Origin: an uncultured Flavobacteriales bacterium
GTDB taxonomy: Bacteria; Bacteroidota; Bacteroidia; Flavobacteriales; Crocinitomicaceae
DNA length: 21,795 nucleotides
Assembly (NCBI GenBank): GCA_946480815.1
Contig: CAMLLB010000063.1
Span: 1 to 21,795 of the forward strand
Direction of reading: 5' to 3'
Position numbers and translations under genes: made by a program. Below, piece by piece: positions 1 through 6,976 of this stretch (positions within the stretch are counted from its first letter, which is position 1; every line of letters begins with the position of its first letter). The notes beneath the pieces are model-generated. The model saw only the letters and a list, made by a program, of their open reading frames with translations. It made no database searches and had not been told where the DNA came from.

Positions 1-1495
1 CAAGACTTGTTCTGTCTTCTGTAGTGACTCCGCCACCCCAGCTGAAAGTATAAGGCCCGACACCGCCTGTTGGTGTCAGGTTAATAGCCCCTGTGTTTCC
101 ACCGAAACAAGCTACGTTTGTGACAACTGTTGTTCCGCTGACTGCAGTAGCAGGTTGCGTTACTGTTGGACTCACAGTTCCCGTACAACCGTTAGCATCG
201 GTAATAGTTACGGAGTATGTTCCTGCCACAAGGCCGGTTCTGTCTTCTGTGGTTGGTCCACTGACCCAATTGAAAGTATAAGGTCCGACACCGCCTGTTG
301 GCGTCAGGTTAATAGCACCTGTGTTTCCACCGAAACAAGCTACGTTTGTTACTACTGTTGTTCCTGAAACGGAAGCAGCAGGTTGAGTTACAGTTACGTT
401 TACCGTTCCTGTACAAGCATTAGCATCCGTAATTGTTACGGAGTAAGTTCCAGCTACAAGGCTTGTTCTGTCTTCTGTCGTTGGTCCGCTGACCCAGTTG
501 AAGGTATATGGTCCGACACCACCTGTAGGTGTAAGGTTAATTGCACCAGTATTTCCACCGAAGCACGCTACGTTCGTTACAACTGTTGTTCCGCTTACTG
601 TAGCGGCAGGTTGTGTTACAGTAACGTTTACTGTTCCTGTACATGAGTTAGCATCTGTGATTGTTACTGAATATGTTCCTGCCGTAAGTGTTGTTCTGTC
701 TTCAGATGTAACACCGCCGCCCCAATTAAAGGTATAAGGACCTGACCCTCCGGTTGGAGTAAGGTTAATAGCACCTGTGTTTCCGCCGAAACAAGCTACA
801 TTCGTTACCACAGTTGTTCCTGATATTGCAGTAGGTTGTGTTACCGTTGCATTTACTGTTCCGGTACATCCGTTTGCATCGGTAATGGTAACGGAGTACG
901 TTCCTGCCGTAAGACTGCTTCTATCCTGAGAGGTAATTCCGCCTCCCCAGTTGTATGTATATCCTGGTGTCCCACCGGCTGGAGTTAAATCGATTGCTCC
1001 GGTATTACCACCATTGCATGCAACATTCGTTACAACTGTTGTTCCTGATATTGATGATGCTGGTTGTGTTAGAGTAATTCCCGAAATTGTTTTTGTACAG
1101 TTATTCGCATCTGTGATTGTTACGGAATACGTTCCGGCAACAAGACTTGTTCTGTCTTGTGTTGTAACGCCACCACCCCAATTATAGGTGTATCCAGGTG
1201 ATCCGCCAGAAGGTGTAAGGTCAATAGCACCGTTTGTTGCACCAAAACAAGCAACATTTGTTACTACAGTACTTCCATTCAATGCAGGAGGTTGTGTGAT
1301 TGTATAGTTTCGTGTTCCCTGGCAACCGATCGCATCGGTTACAGTTACGGTATAACTACCTGCCGAAAGCCCACTAGCTGTTGCCCCCGTACCTCCGGAA
1401 GGAGACCACGAATAAGAATATGCTCCGACACCACCGGTAGGAATAACAGTAGCATTCCCGGTCGACCCGCCGTTGCAGGCTACATTTGTTTGTAT
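1..1495 (-). repeat. Seven tandem SprB-type repeats, about 228 bp each
   Basis: The 10-mer encoding the TNVAC core (gctacgtttg and variants on the plus strand) recurs at 111, 339, 567, 795, 1020, 1251 and 1479. The spacings are 228, 228, 228, 225, 231 and 228 bp, all multiples of three. The copies nearest the left edge are almost identical in DNA sequence, while those nearest the N-terminus have diverged, so the array seems to have grown recently at its C-terminal side. The seventh copy is cut by the window edge. Confidence 0.9.
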
Positions 1496-2515
1496 TGCAG
1501 ACGACGTGTTGACAGAAGAAACTGTCAGTGTACCGGCGTTAGTATTTGTAAAACAACTTGCAACACCATTGATTGCTACGCAACGATATTGATAACCGCT
1601 CATTCCGAACGTTGCTCCTGTAATTGTTAAAGTATTTGTAGTGGCATTGGAATAAACACCGCCGTTTGTGATATCAGCAAATCCGGATCCGGTATTTACT
1701 TGCCATTGGTAGGCTGTTGCACCGGTTGCACTACTTGGAAAAGTTGTATTGTTTCCTGCACAGATAGCTCTGTTTGGAGGATTAGCTGTGATCGTTGGTG
1801 CAGTACAAGAAGGTGTTTCAAACAAACGGAAGTTGTCTACTGCCAATTCTTCTGTAAGTCCGCCATTTGAGGCACAAAGGAATCTCAAATCCAATTCGTT
1901 TCCTGTTCCAGTAATGGTTCCTGTAAGTTCCGTAAATGTCATGTTAGCCAAAACAGCACCCTCAGCCAAAGCCAGGGAATCACCAGTAGTTTCAACAGCC
2001 AAAGAACCTACCGGTGAACCATTTGGAAACAACCTTACAAGATCCACCCAGGCACCATTATCAATTCGGTATTGAACCATCATATAATCTGCAGGACTGG
2101 CATCCCATACGGATCCTCCCTGGTTGTTACAAGCAAATAATCCTCGGAAAGTCATTCCGGATTTTCCGGCAATGGAAATATTGTCCCAAAACAGGTTTTG
2201 ACGAGATGATTGTGAGTTCTGTATTCCGGATGCAACTGCAGCATCAATATCTTCTGCCGCAAAGAATTTGGAACCCGAATACCCCGAATATGGAATCCCA
2301 TTCTGATACCCGGGATCAGTTACCGAACACGTTGTAAAATAACGTGAATACGGTGGTGATGCGGGGAAAAACCCCATCGGTACGGAAGGAGCCCGTGTTC
2401 CCGAACTCGGCGAACCGGCGGCTTCAAAGTCGTCCGACCAGAATTGGGTCTGTGCAGTCCCGTAGAAACCTGCAAAGAGCAAAGTGATCAGAGTAAAAAG
2501 TTTAATTGTTTTCAT
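1..2515 (-). CDS. Large secreted SprB-repeat surface protein (C-terminus beyond window)
   Basis: This reading frame starts at ATG 2515 and stays open to the left edge (838 codons visible), so the C-terminus is missing. Residues 1-22 form a signal peptide ending in GTAQ. Residues about 23-236 look like an extracellular beta-rich domain of the sort found at the N-terminus of Bacteroidota surface proteins. Residues about 237-332 look Ig-like, with a QWQ core and a late YQYRC motif. From about residue 341 seven SprB-type repeats follow, with the pattern NVAC-G-TG-I-LTP-GG-PYT-NW, then AGTYSVTITDANxCT and TQP. SprB proteins of Flavobacterium are cell-surface adhesins used in gliding and exported by T9SS; a T9SS sorting domain would be expected beyond the edge but cannot be seen. 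It is the last visible gene of a minus-strand cluster, 49 nt after the formyltransferase gene. Adhesin or gliding function is inferred from the repeats only. Confidence 0.85.
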   Translation of the reverse strand, partial: MKTIKLFTLITLLFAGFYGTAQTQFWSDDFEAAGSPSSGTRAPSVPMGFFPASPPYSRYFTTCSVTDPGYQNGIPYSGYSGSKFFAAEDIDAAVASGIQNSQSSRQNLFWDNISIAGKSGMTFRGLFACNNQGGSVWDASPADYMMVQYRIDNGAWVDLVRLFPNGSPVGSLAVETTGDSLALAEGAVLANMTFTELTGTITGTGNELDLRFLCASNGGLTEELAVDNFRLFETPSCTAPTITANPPNRAICAGNNTTFPSSATGATAYQWQVNTGSGFADITNGGVYSNATTNTLTITGATFGMSGYQYRCVAINGVASCFTNTNAGTLTVSSVNTSSAIQTNVACNGGSTGNATVIPTGGVGAYSYSWSPSGGTGATASGLSAGSYTVTVTDAIGCQGTRNYTITQPPALNGSTVVTNVACFGATNGAIDLTPSGGSPGYTYNWGGGVTTQDRTSLVAGTYSVTITDANNCTKTISGITLTQPASSISGTTVVTNVACNGGNTGAIDLTPAGGTPGYTYNWGGGITSQDRSSLTAGTYSVTITDANGCTGTVNATVTQPTAISGTTVVTNVACFGGNTGAINLTPTGGSGPYTFNWGGGVTSEDRTTLTAGTYSVTITDANSCTGTVNVTVTQPAATVSGTTVVTNVACFGGNTGAINLTPTGGVGPYTFNWVSGPTTEDRTSLVAGTYSVTITDANACTGTVNVTVTQPAASVSGTTVVTNVACFGGNTGAINLTPTGGVGPYTFNWVSGPTTEDRTGLVAGTYSVTITDANGCTGTVSPTVTQPATAVSGTTVVTNVACFGGNTGAINLTPTGGVGPYTFSWGGGVTTEDRTSL

Positions 2516-2564
2516 TTTTACATTTATTAGTTATTAGTTGTGTAGATATTTGTGAAATTGATTG

Positions 2565-3494
2565 CTAATTAAAAATGAACCCGGGTACGAATCGGGTTTT
2601 GAAAAAATGTTCTGCGGTAATGATTCCAAAATCACCTGCAATAATCTGAACATGAATTACCTCTCCATTCATACAGGATACGGCAAGATTTCCCTGATCT
2701 GTTTGATGTAAGATCTTTCCGGTAGGATTCACATGTTTTTCCTGCGATAAGTTTGCAGCAAGTAATTTTACATGCTGACCGGCCAAAATTGCATCTGCTC
2801 CCTGGTTCCACGGATTACATGCCTTTATCAGCGCGATGATTTCATCGGCAGACATTCTGTCCCATTGGATGAACGTGTCGGAACTTTCCGGTTTTTCGAA
2901 ATAACGTGCCTGGCTCTCATTTTGCCCGGTACTTGGAATTGTTGAAGCAAACTGAAGCATGTTTGCCATATTCAATGCAACCATTGCTGTTCGGGCACTT
3001 AATTTGAGGGCAAGTTCACCATAAGTTTCATTCGCTTGAATCGGGAGTTTTTCTTTCAAAATAATGGCACCTTCATCAAATTCCTCATTCATAAAATGGA
3101 CCGTGATTGCCGTTTCCTTTTCCTGGTAACGCAATACTTCAAAAAGTGGCATAGGTCCTCTGTATTCAGGAAGTGGACCCGGATGAAAATTAATGAATCG
3201 CTCTTCACCATAGGAAAGTACCTCTTCAGGAATTAAGAACGGAAAAGAAATACTGAAAATATAATCCGGTTGAAGTTCATCAATCCAGTTACGAAGTTCC
3301 GATAAGCTGGCTTTATCAGGAAAAGACATAAATTCAAGACCGCTATTGGCTTGTTCTGCTGTGAATATGGCAAGTGTTTCTTTGTCTCCTTTACCAATCC
3401 CGACACCACAAAGGAATTTTTCGATTCCAAGGGTTTGAATCGATGGGAAAGCAAATTTTCCGCCACAAAGAACCAATATGCGTTTATTTTCCAT
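2565..3494 (-). CDS. Formyltransferase of the Fmt/PurN/ArnA family, substrate unknown
   Basis: The 309-residue protein has an N-terminal formyl_trans_N-like Rossmann domain and a C-terminal part resembling the Fmt C domain. The catalytic Asn-His-Asp triad is visible as N102, H104 (INFHPGPLPEYRG) and D140 (EEFDEG), with the same His-Asp spacing of 36 as in E. coli PurN and Fmt. Such enzymes transfer a formyl group from 10-formyl-tetrahydrofolate to an amino group on a tRNA, sugar nucleotide or peptide. I place the start at ATG 3494, not at an in-frame GTG at 3503, because the ATG overlaps the stop of the upstream gene as TGATG, typical of translational coupling. The house-keeping fmt gene usually lies elsewhere (with def, for example), so a dedicated substrate linked to this cluster is likelier, but this is inference. 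It could still be the only Fmt of the genome. Confidence 0.8.
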   Translation of the reverse strand: MENKRILVLCGGKFAFPSIQTLGIEKFLCGVGIGKGDKETLAIFTAEQANSGLEFMSFPDKASLSELRNWIDELQPDYIFSISFPFLIPEEVLSYGEERFINFHPGPLPEYRGPMPLFEVLRYQEKETAITVHFMNEEFDEGAIILKEKLPIQANETYGELALKLSARTAMVALNMANMLQFASTIPSTGQNESQARYFEKPESSDTFIQWDRMSADEIIALIKACNPWNQGADAILAGQHVKLLAANLSQEKHVNPTGKILHQTDQGNLAVSCMNGEVIHVQIIAGDFGIITAEHFFKTRFVPGFIFN

Positions 3495-4645
3495 CAGATG
3501 CACGTATAACTGTTATACCATCCCGAAACACTATTCTCCATCGGGTGATTGATAAATGCCTCGAATTCAGTGGTTGTATCCGAAATAACCTCGCCAAGCT
3601 CAATTGCACAATGACCATTGCCGTTGTCAATGAACTCTGCCTCATACATCGGGGCAATCGTATGGTTTGTAGCAGCATGAAAACGGATCGTTCCTCTTGG
3701 GCCTTCAAAGGAAAAACTGTTGAGAGCTTCAGTTGTTCGTTGTACATTGAAACTGTTTTCACCCAGCAATTCAAGTGAACGAGCAGCTATAATTGCCGTT
3801 TCCCAGGCAAGAAGGGAAAACAGATTGGGTGCTCGGCCAGAGGAAGTTATTGCCTCTAAAAACAGTTCATTCTGTTCATTTTTCAAGTGTTTTGACCACA
3901 CGGCAACGCCCTTAGCCCTATTGCCCGGATACAGGGCTCCATCCAACATACTTTCTTCGAGTGCGAAGGGCGGTAAATAAATGGGAAGCTGTCGGTCACC
4001 GAAAACAGTCTTCAATCCGGCAAAATACCATTGAACATAATCACCGCTGAAAATACTTAGCAATGCACTTTCAGGATACTCCTGCAGGTAATTTTTCAAA
4101 GGTTCCATTGAAAAATCTTCCCTGGAATAACCGGTAGCGTGATTGAAAGTAATTTGCCCACCGTTTTGCATAAATCCTTGTGAAATGCCCCAAGTTTGCA
4201 AATACCCGCCATCATAATATCCGGTTACCATTCCTGCTTGTGAAAATCCATCGCGGACAGCTCGTTTAGCTGTTAGCCATGAACCGAAAGCATTGTGAAG
4301 AGAATGATAGATGATATGTGATGATTCAGGCCATTCCTGGGGAACGTTCGCACCCGCATCCATGACGATCAACAAACGATTAGCGGCAAGGAACAAGGGT
4401 CTTAATACTTGTGCCATACGATGTCCGATATAGGCAAGCACGACCTGTGCATTTTCGTGCATAATAAGTTGTTCGGCAGCTTTATAACATTGTTGTTTGT
4501 CGGTGCCGAAGCCAATATTTTCAGTAACAATGCGGATATTTTCCTTTTCCAATTGACGTAAAGAAGCTTTGAGACCTTCAAACAAGTCAAAGCTCAAACC
4601 AGTATAATAAGTTGACCGCGGAAGAAGAACACCAATAGTCTGCAT
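3494..4645 (-). CDS. Type 1 periplasmic-binding-fold protein without signal peptide
   Basis: The 383-residue protein resembles the Leu/Ile/Val and amide-binding family (Peripla_BP_6/ANF-receptor fold). It opens with the first beta strand of the fold (MQTIGVLLPRSTYYTGL, then an amphipathic helix FDLFEGLKASLRQLE), continues with a strand containing VVLAYIG, and has the late LLAWETAIIAARSLE helix typical of these binding proteins. Homologues in ABC uptake normally carry a signal peptide or lipobox; none is encoded here or in frame upstream, and the ATG at 4645 has the same TAACT leader as the two preceding genes. The product is therefore probably cytoplasmic and may act as a ligand sensor (compare AmiC) or bind the substrate of the neighbouring formyltransferase. 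No permease or ATPase genes lie near. The gene starts 52 nt after the second collar gene, behind a hairpin, and its TGA overlaps the next ATG. Confidence 0.75.
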   Translation of the reverse strand: MQTIGVLLPRSTYYTGLSFDLFEGLKASLRQLEKENIRIVTENIGFGTDKQQCYKAAEQLIMHENAQVVLAYIGHRMAQVLRPLFLAANRLLIVMDAGANVPQEWPESSHIIYHSLHNAFGSWLTAKRAVRDGFSQAGMVTGYYDGGYLQTWGISQGFMQNGGQITFNHATGYSREDFSMEPLKNYLQEYPESALLSIFSGDYVQWYFAGLKTVFGDRQLPIYLPPFALEESMLDGALYPGNRAKGVAVWSKHLKNEQNELFLEAITSSGRAPNLFSLLAWETAIIAARSLELLGENSFNVQRTTEALNSFSFEGPRGTIRFHAATNHTIAPMYEAEFIDNGNGHCAIELGEVISDTTTEFEAFINHPMENSVSGWYNSYTCI

Positions 4646-4661
4646 AGTTATATTTAAAAAT

Positions 4662-4687
4662 GGGGGAAGTGAATGATCACCTCCCCC
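4662..4687 (-). terminator. Intercistronic hairpin with T-run (attenuator-like)
   Basis: Plus-strand arms 4662-4672 and 4677-4687 pair over 11 positions around a 4-nt loop. The single mismatch becomes a G-U pair in the minus-strand RNA. On that strand the stem is followed by ATTTTTAAA, as in an intrinsic terminator. It lies between the collar pair and the binding-protein gene, so it probably causes partial termination and higher expression of the two collar proteins. The 5' arm of the RNA stem contains GGAGGTGATC, a 10-nt complement of the usual 16S rRNA 3' tail, but 30 nt from the next ATG. Confidence 0.6.
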
Positions 4688-4697
4688 GGGTAATTAA

Positions 4698-5255
4698 TTA
4701 GTTTCTGCTTGGAAAGATTCCTTCAATTGCGATGGAATAATTCATACAGAGATAAGGATTCATAATGCTGAATGGTTGAGACCCTCCTGCAGGATCGAAT
4801 GATCCTGTAATAGTAGTCCCACCGGTGAAAGTGTTCGCCGTTGCGCTATCAGCATAGTTTGAAGAAGTTGTAACAGCCGGAAATGTTCCTTCAGGAGATT
4901 GTTCTCCAGCGTTTGCCGTAGATGCTTTTACCTGAACCTTAAGGCTCGAATTGGCTGAATGTATGTGCATCGGAAGGTTATTGGTAGTCAATGTAACGCT
5001 TGGTGTTCCTGCTTCTTCCCCTATATCGTAGGTTGGAAGACCGGGTCCTGTTCCTTGTCCGATGGGTACGCGGCCCTGAAGATCCGGCAATGCAAACGTC
5101 GTTTGTCCATCTCCACCATATATTGTTCCCAGTAAAGCGAACAGCGCAGTGTTTTGCGCGATGGATAACAATTGCCCTTGACAGGTCATGTAACCTACCG
5201 GTGCGAAGTTGAACCCAAATACTTTGACTTCTCCTACAAATGGTTCTGTAGACAT
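4698..5255 (-). CDS. Tail-collar domain protein (MdpB-like), copy 2
   Basis: The 185-residue protein belongs to the phage tail collar / microcystin-dependent protein family. It shows the family order: N-terminal GEVKVFGFNFAP, then CQGQLLSI, LFALLGTIYGGDGQTTFALP, DLQGRVPIGQG, a central LPMHIH, and the C-terminal IEGIFPSRN. The usual length is about 170-190, so it is complete. No signal peptide is present, as is typical for the family. Bacterial chromosomal members are often found in tandem next to genes for surface or modifying proteins; their function is not established, and tail-fibre-like trimer formation is only inferred. It is about three quarters identical by eye to the protein encoded 25 nt upstream, including an identical stretch near residues 110-140, which points to tandem duplication. 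Confidence 0.85.
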   Translation of the reverse strand: MSTEPFVGEVKVFGFNFAPVGYMTCQGQLLSIAQNTALFALLGTIYGGDGQTTFALPDLQGRVPIGQGTGPGLPTYDIGEEAGTPSVTLTTNNLPMHIHSANSSLKVQVKASTANAGEQSPEGTFPAVTTSSNYADSATANTFTGGTTITGSFDPAGGSQPFSIMNPYLCMNYSIAIEGIFPSRN

Positions 5256-5280
5256 AGTTAGAATGTTTTAGAAGTGAATA

Positions 5281-5835
5281 TTAGTTACGACTCGGAAAGA
5301 TTCCCTGAAGCGCAATGGAATAGTTCATACACAGGTATGGGTTCATAATGCTGAAAGGTAATCCTGAACCAGTTACATCTGTTGTTCCTGATACGGTTGT
5401 CCCACCGGTGAATACATTCGCCGTTGCGCTATCCGCATAGTTTGAAGATGTAGTAACTGCAGGAAATGTTCCTTCAGGGGTTTGTTCACCTGCATTCGCA
5501 GTAGATGCTTTCACACTCACACGCAATGAATTTGCCGTATGGACGTGAGCAGGCATGTTCGACGTCAAAAGGGTTGTAGTTGGCGTACCAGAAAGCTCGC
5601 CCATACTGTGTGCAGGAAGCCCTGGCCCTTGGCCTTGTCCGATCGCCATACGACCTTGTAAATCCGGTAACGCAAAAGTTGTTTGTCCGTTTCCTCCGTA
5701 AGTTGTCCCGAGTAACGAAAAAAGTGCAGTGTTTTGTGCAATTGATAAAATTTGCCCTTGGCAAGTTGCATACCCTTTTGGAGCAAAGTTAAAACCGAAA
5801 AGTTTTACTTCTCCGATAAATGGTTCAGTAGACAT
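5281..5835 (-). CDS. Tail-collar domain protein (MdpB-like), copy 1
   Basis: The 184-residue protein is a paralogue of the downstream copy, with the same family landmarks: GEVKLFGFNFAP, CQGQILSI, LLGTTYGGNGQTTFALP, DLQGRMAIGQG, MPAHVH and the terminal LQGIFPSRN. Differences are concentrated in the segment before the central HxH motif and in the loop before NPYLCMNYSIA. It is the first gene of the minus-strand cluster, about 120 nt downstream of a matching Bacteroidota-type promoter. The start at 5835 is set by the match with copy 2 and by the TAACTATG leader that both share. No other phage structural gene (tape measure, baseplate, capsid, terminase) is in the window, so I read it as a chromosomal operon gene rather than prophage. 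Confidence 0.85.
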   Translation of the reverse strand: MSTEPFIGEVKLFGFNFAPKGYATCQGQILSIAQNTALFSLLGTTYGGNGQTTFALPDLQGRMAIGQGQGPGLPAHSMGELSGTPTTTLLTSNMPAHVHTANSLRVSVKASTANAGEQTPEGTFPAVTTSSNYADSATANVFTGGTTVSGTTDVTGSGLPFSIMNPYLCMNYSIALQGIFPSRN

Positions 5836-5958
5836 AGTTATTATTTGTTTTAAAAGTTACAGTAGACAAATGACAACGTATGCGCAAATTTGAACGCCTA
5901 AAGGGGGAATTGTTGAAAAGCGGTTTCGTCATCAGTGAAATGTTTAATTAAGGTTTGA

Positions 5959-5992
5959 CAAATATAACGTATAAATAGAAATAAACTAACAA
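5959..5992 (-). promoter_or_regulatory. Bacteroidota-type promoter for the collar operon
   Basis: The minus strand carries TATATTTG (plus-strand 5959-5966), a full match to TAnnTTTG, with a TTG at 5990-5992, 23 nt upstream, at the edge of the 17-23 nt spacing accepted for Flavobacterium promoters. The predicted leader to ATG 5835 is about 115 nt. No other match was found upstream of any of the five genes, consistent with one transcript. Confidence 0.5.
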
Positions 5993-6043
5993 TCGTGTTC
6001 AAAACTATGAAATGATATTCGTTTAATTGCCAGGTGCTTTGAA

Positions 6044-6070
6044 GATCAGGGGGAAACCCTGATCCTTTTT
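6044..6070 (+). terminator. Orphan intrinsic terminator
   Basis: A perfect 8-bp stem (6044-6051 with 6057-6064) and 5-nt loop are followed by CTTTTT on the plus strand. No plus-strand gene ends upstream in the window. It could end a small RNA or attenuate a long leader of the cold-shock gene that starts at 6227. Confidence 0.6.
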
Positions 6071-6192
6071 GTTTGCGGATAAAGGAGATGTTTCTTGCAA
6101 TACTTCCTTAATATGGGCGTGGTTTTCGGAAGAAAATGCATGTTAAATAAACAGAATAAAATTTATTCTGCTGAAAAACTGATTTTATACCG

Positions 6193-6200
6193 TACCTTTG
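6193..6200 (+). promoter_or_regulatory. -7 element of cold-shock gene promoter
   Basis: TACCTTTG matches TAnnTTTG and lies 27 nt before ATG 6227, implying a very short leader. No TTG is found at the ideal -33 distance; CTG at 6171-6173 is the closest, so the call is moderate. Confidence 0.4.
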
Positions 6201-6226
6201 TGTCATATTATTTAAATACAAGTTTA

Positions 6227-6421
6227 ATGAACAAAGGAACAGTAAAGTTCTTCAATGAAACTAAAGGATTTGGTTTTATTAAGGAAGAAGACTCCGCAAA
6301 AGACCATTTCGTACACGTTTCAGGATTGGTAGATGAAATTCGTGAAGGGGATTTAGTAGAATTTGAATTAGAAGAAGGTAGAAGAGGAGTGAACGCAGTA
6401 AACGTTCGCGTAATCCAATAA
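6227..6421 (+). CDS. Cold-shock protein, CspA family
   Basis: The product is 64 residues, one OB-fold cold-shock domain. It begins GTVKFFNETKGFGFI, with the RNP1 motif KGFGFI near residue 12, followed by the RNP2-like HFVHVS and the usual VEFELEEGRRGVNAVNV end. CspA-type proteins bind single-stranded RNA and DNA and melt RNA structures in the cytoplasm. I chose ATG 6227 because it gives the exact family length and follows a -7 element; upstream in-frame codons encode nothing family-like. It ends in its own terminator and is followed by a second cold-shock-domain gene. Confidence 0.93.
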   Translation: MNKGTVKFFNETKGFGFIKEEDSAKDHFVHVSGLVDEIREGDLVEFELEEGRRGVNAVNVRVIQ

Positions 6422-6441
6422 TTGATTTTAATAAATGAACG

Positions 6442-6480
6442 AAAGAGTTTGTTTGTCGTTTGACGAATAAACTCTTTTTT
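6442..6480 (+). terminator. Intrinsic terminator after cold-shock gene
   Basis: Arms 6442-6450 (aaagagttt) and 6469-6477 (aaactcttt) pair perfectly and lead into a T-run, 20 nt after the stop codon at 6421. Confidence 0.75.
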
Positions 6481-6510
6481 ATTTCCAGAGTATAAATTTT
6501 AAAGAATTAA

Positions 6511-6957
6511 ATGGCAAGATCACAAGAGACTTTTAACAAAAAAGAGATTCAAAACAAGAAGGAAAAAAAGCGCAAGGACAAAGAAAAGAAAATGTTGGAG
6601 CGCAAAGAAAACGGAAAAGCCAGTTTTGAGGACATGATCGTCTACATTGATGAGAATGGAAACCAAACGTCAACACCTCCGGACCATACAAAGCGTGTTG
6701 AATTCAACGCAGAGGATATCGTAATCGGAGTTCCGAAAAGAGAAGACGTAGAACCGGAGGATAAAGTTCGTAAAGGAGTAGTTACTTTTTACAACGATTC
6801 AAAAGGGTACGGCTTCATCAAAGATAGCACTTCCGGGGACAGTGTATTCGTTCACGCAAACCAGTTGACAGAATCCATTACAGAAGGAAACAGAGTGAGT
6901 TTCGAAGTCGAAAAAGGTCAACGGGGACCAACAGCGGTAAGGGTTAAGAAGGATTGA
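6511..6957 (+). CDS. Cold-shock-domain protein with charged N-terminal extension
   Basis: The protein is 148 residues. Residues 1-40 are very rich in Lys and Glu (KKEIQNKKEKKRKDKEKK) and probably helical and nucleic-acid binding. Residues about 40-80 form a linker. Residues about 86-147 form a cold-shock domain with RNP1 as KGYGFI, RNP2 as VFVHAN and the ending RGPTAVRV. It is likely a cytoplasmic RNA-binding protein or chaperone. The two-part design is common in Bacteroidota. It starts 90 nt after the shorter paralogue, behind a terminator; I see no clear promoter of its own, so read-through or a weak promoter is possible. Confidence 0.88.
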   Translation: MARSQETFNKKEIQNKKEKKRKDKEKKMLERKENGKASFEDMIVYIDENGNQTSTPPDHTKRVEFNAEDIVIGVPKREDVEPEDKVRKGVVTFYNDSKGYGFIKDSTSGDSVFVHANQLTESITEGNRVSFEVEKGQRGPTAVRVKKD

Positions 6958-6976
6958 TTCAAGGTTGAATCGTTTA

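Larger units (their letters stand above)
5836..6226. other. Intergenic region between collar operon and cold-shock gene
   Basis: This 391-bp gap separates divergent genes. It contains a minus-strand promoter candidate (5959-5992), a plus-strand hairpin terminator (6044-6070) and a plus-strand -7 element (6193-6200). I see no convincing reading frame. An in-frame TTG-initiated extension of the cold-shock gene from 6095 carries no recognisable protein signal and is discounted. Confidence 0.6.

Noticed and set aside
1..1495. CRISPR-like or satellite array
   Set aside because: The repeats are long (228 bp), without spacers, in one open frame and encode a known protein repeat type.
93..2337. Several plus-strand reading frames of 60-112 codons
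   Set aside because: They lie opposite the SprB-repeat gene, recur with the 228-bp period, and encode low-complexity Cys/Ser/Tyr or Val/Thr strings. They are shadows of the minus-strand repeats.
3495..3503. GTG start adding three residues to the formyltransferase
   Set aside because: The ATG at 3494 overlaps the upstream stop as TGATG and gives the usual N-terminus before the first beta strand.
4698..5835. Prophage remnant
   Set aside because: Only tail-collar genes are present; no capsid, terminase, portal, baseplate, lysis or integrase gene is in the window, and the pair belongs to an operon with non-phage genes.
6095..6226. TTG-initiated N-terminal extension of the first cold-shock protein
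   Set aside because: CspA-family proteins are about 65-70 residues, a -7 element lies inside this stretch, and the extension encodes nothing recognisable.
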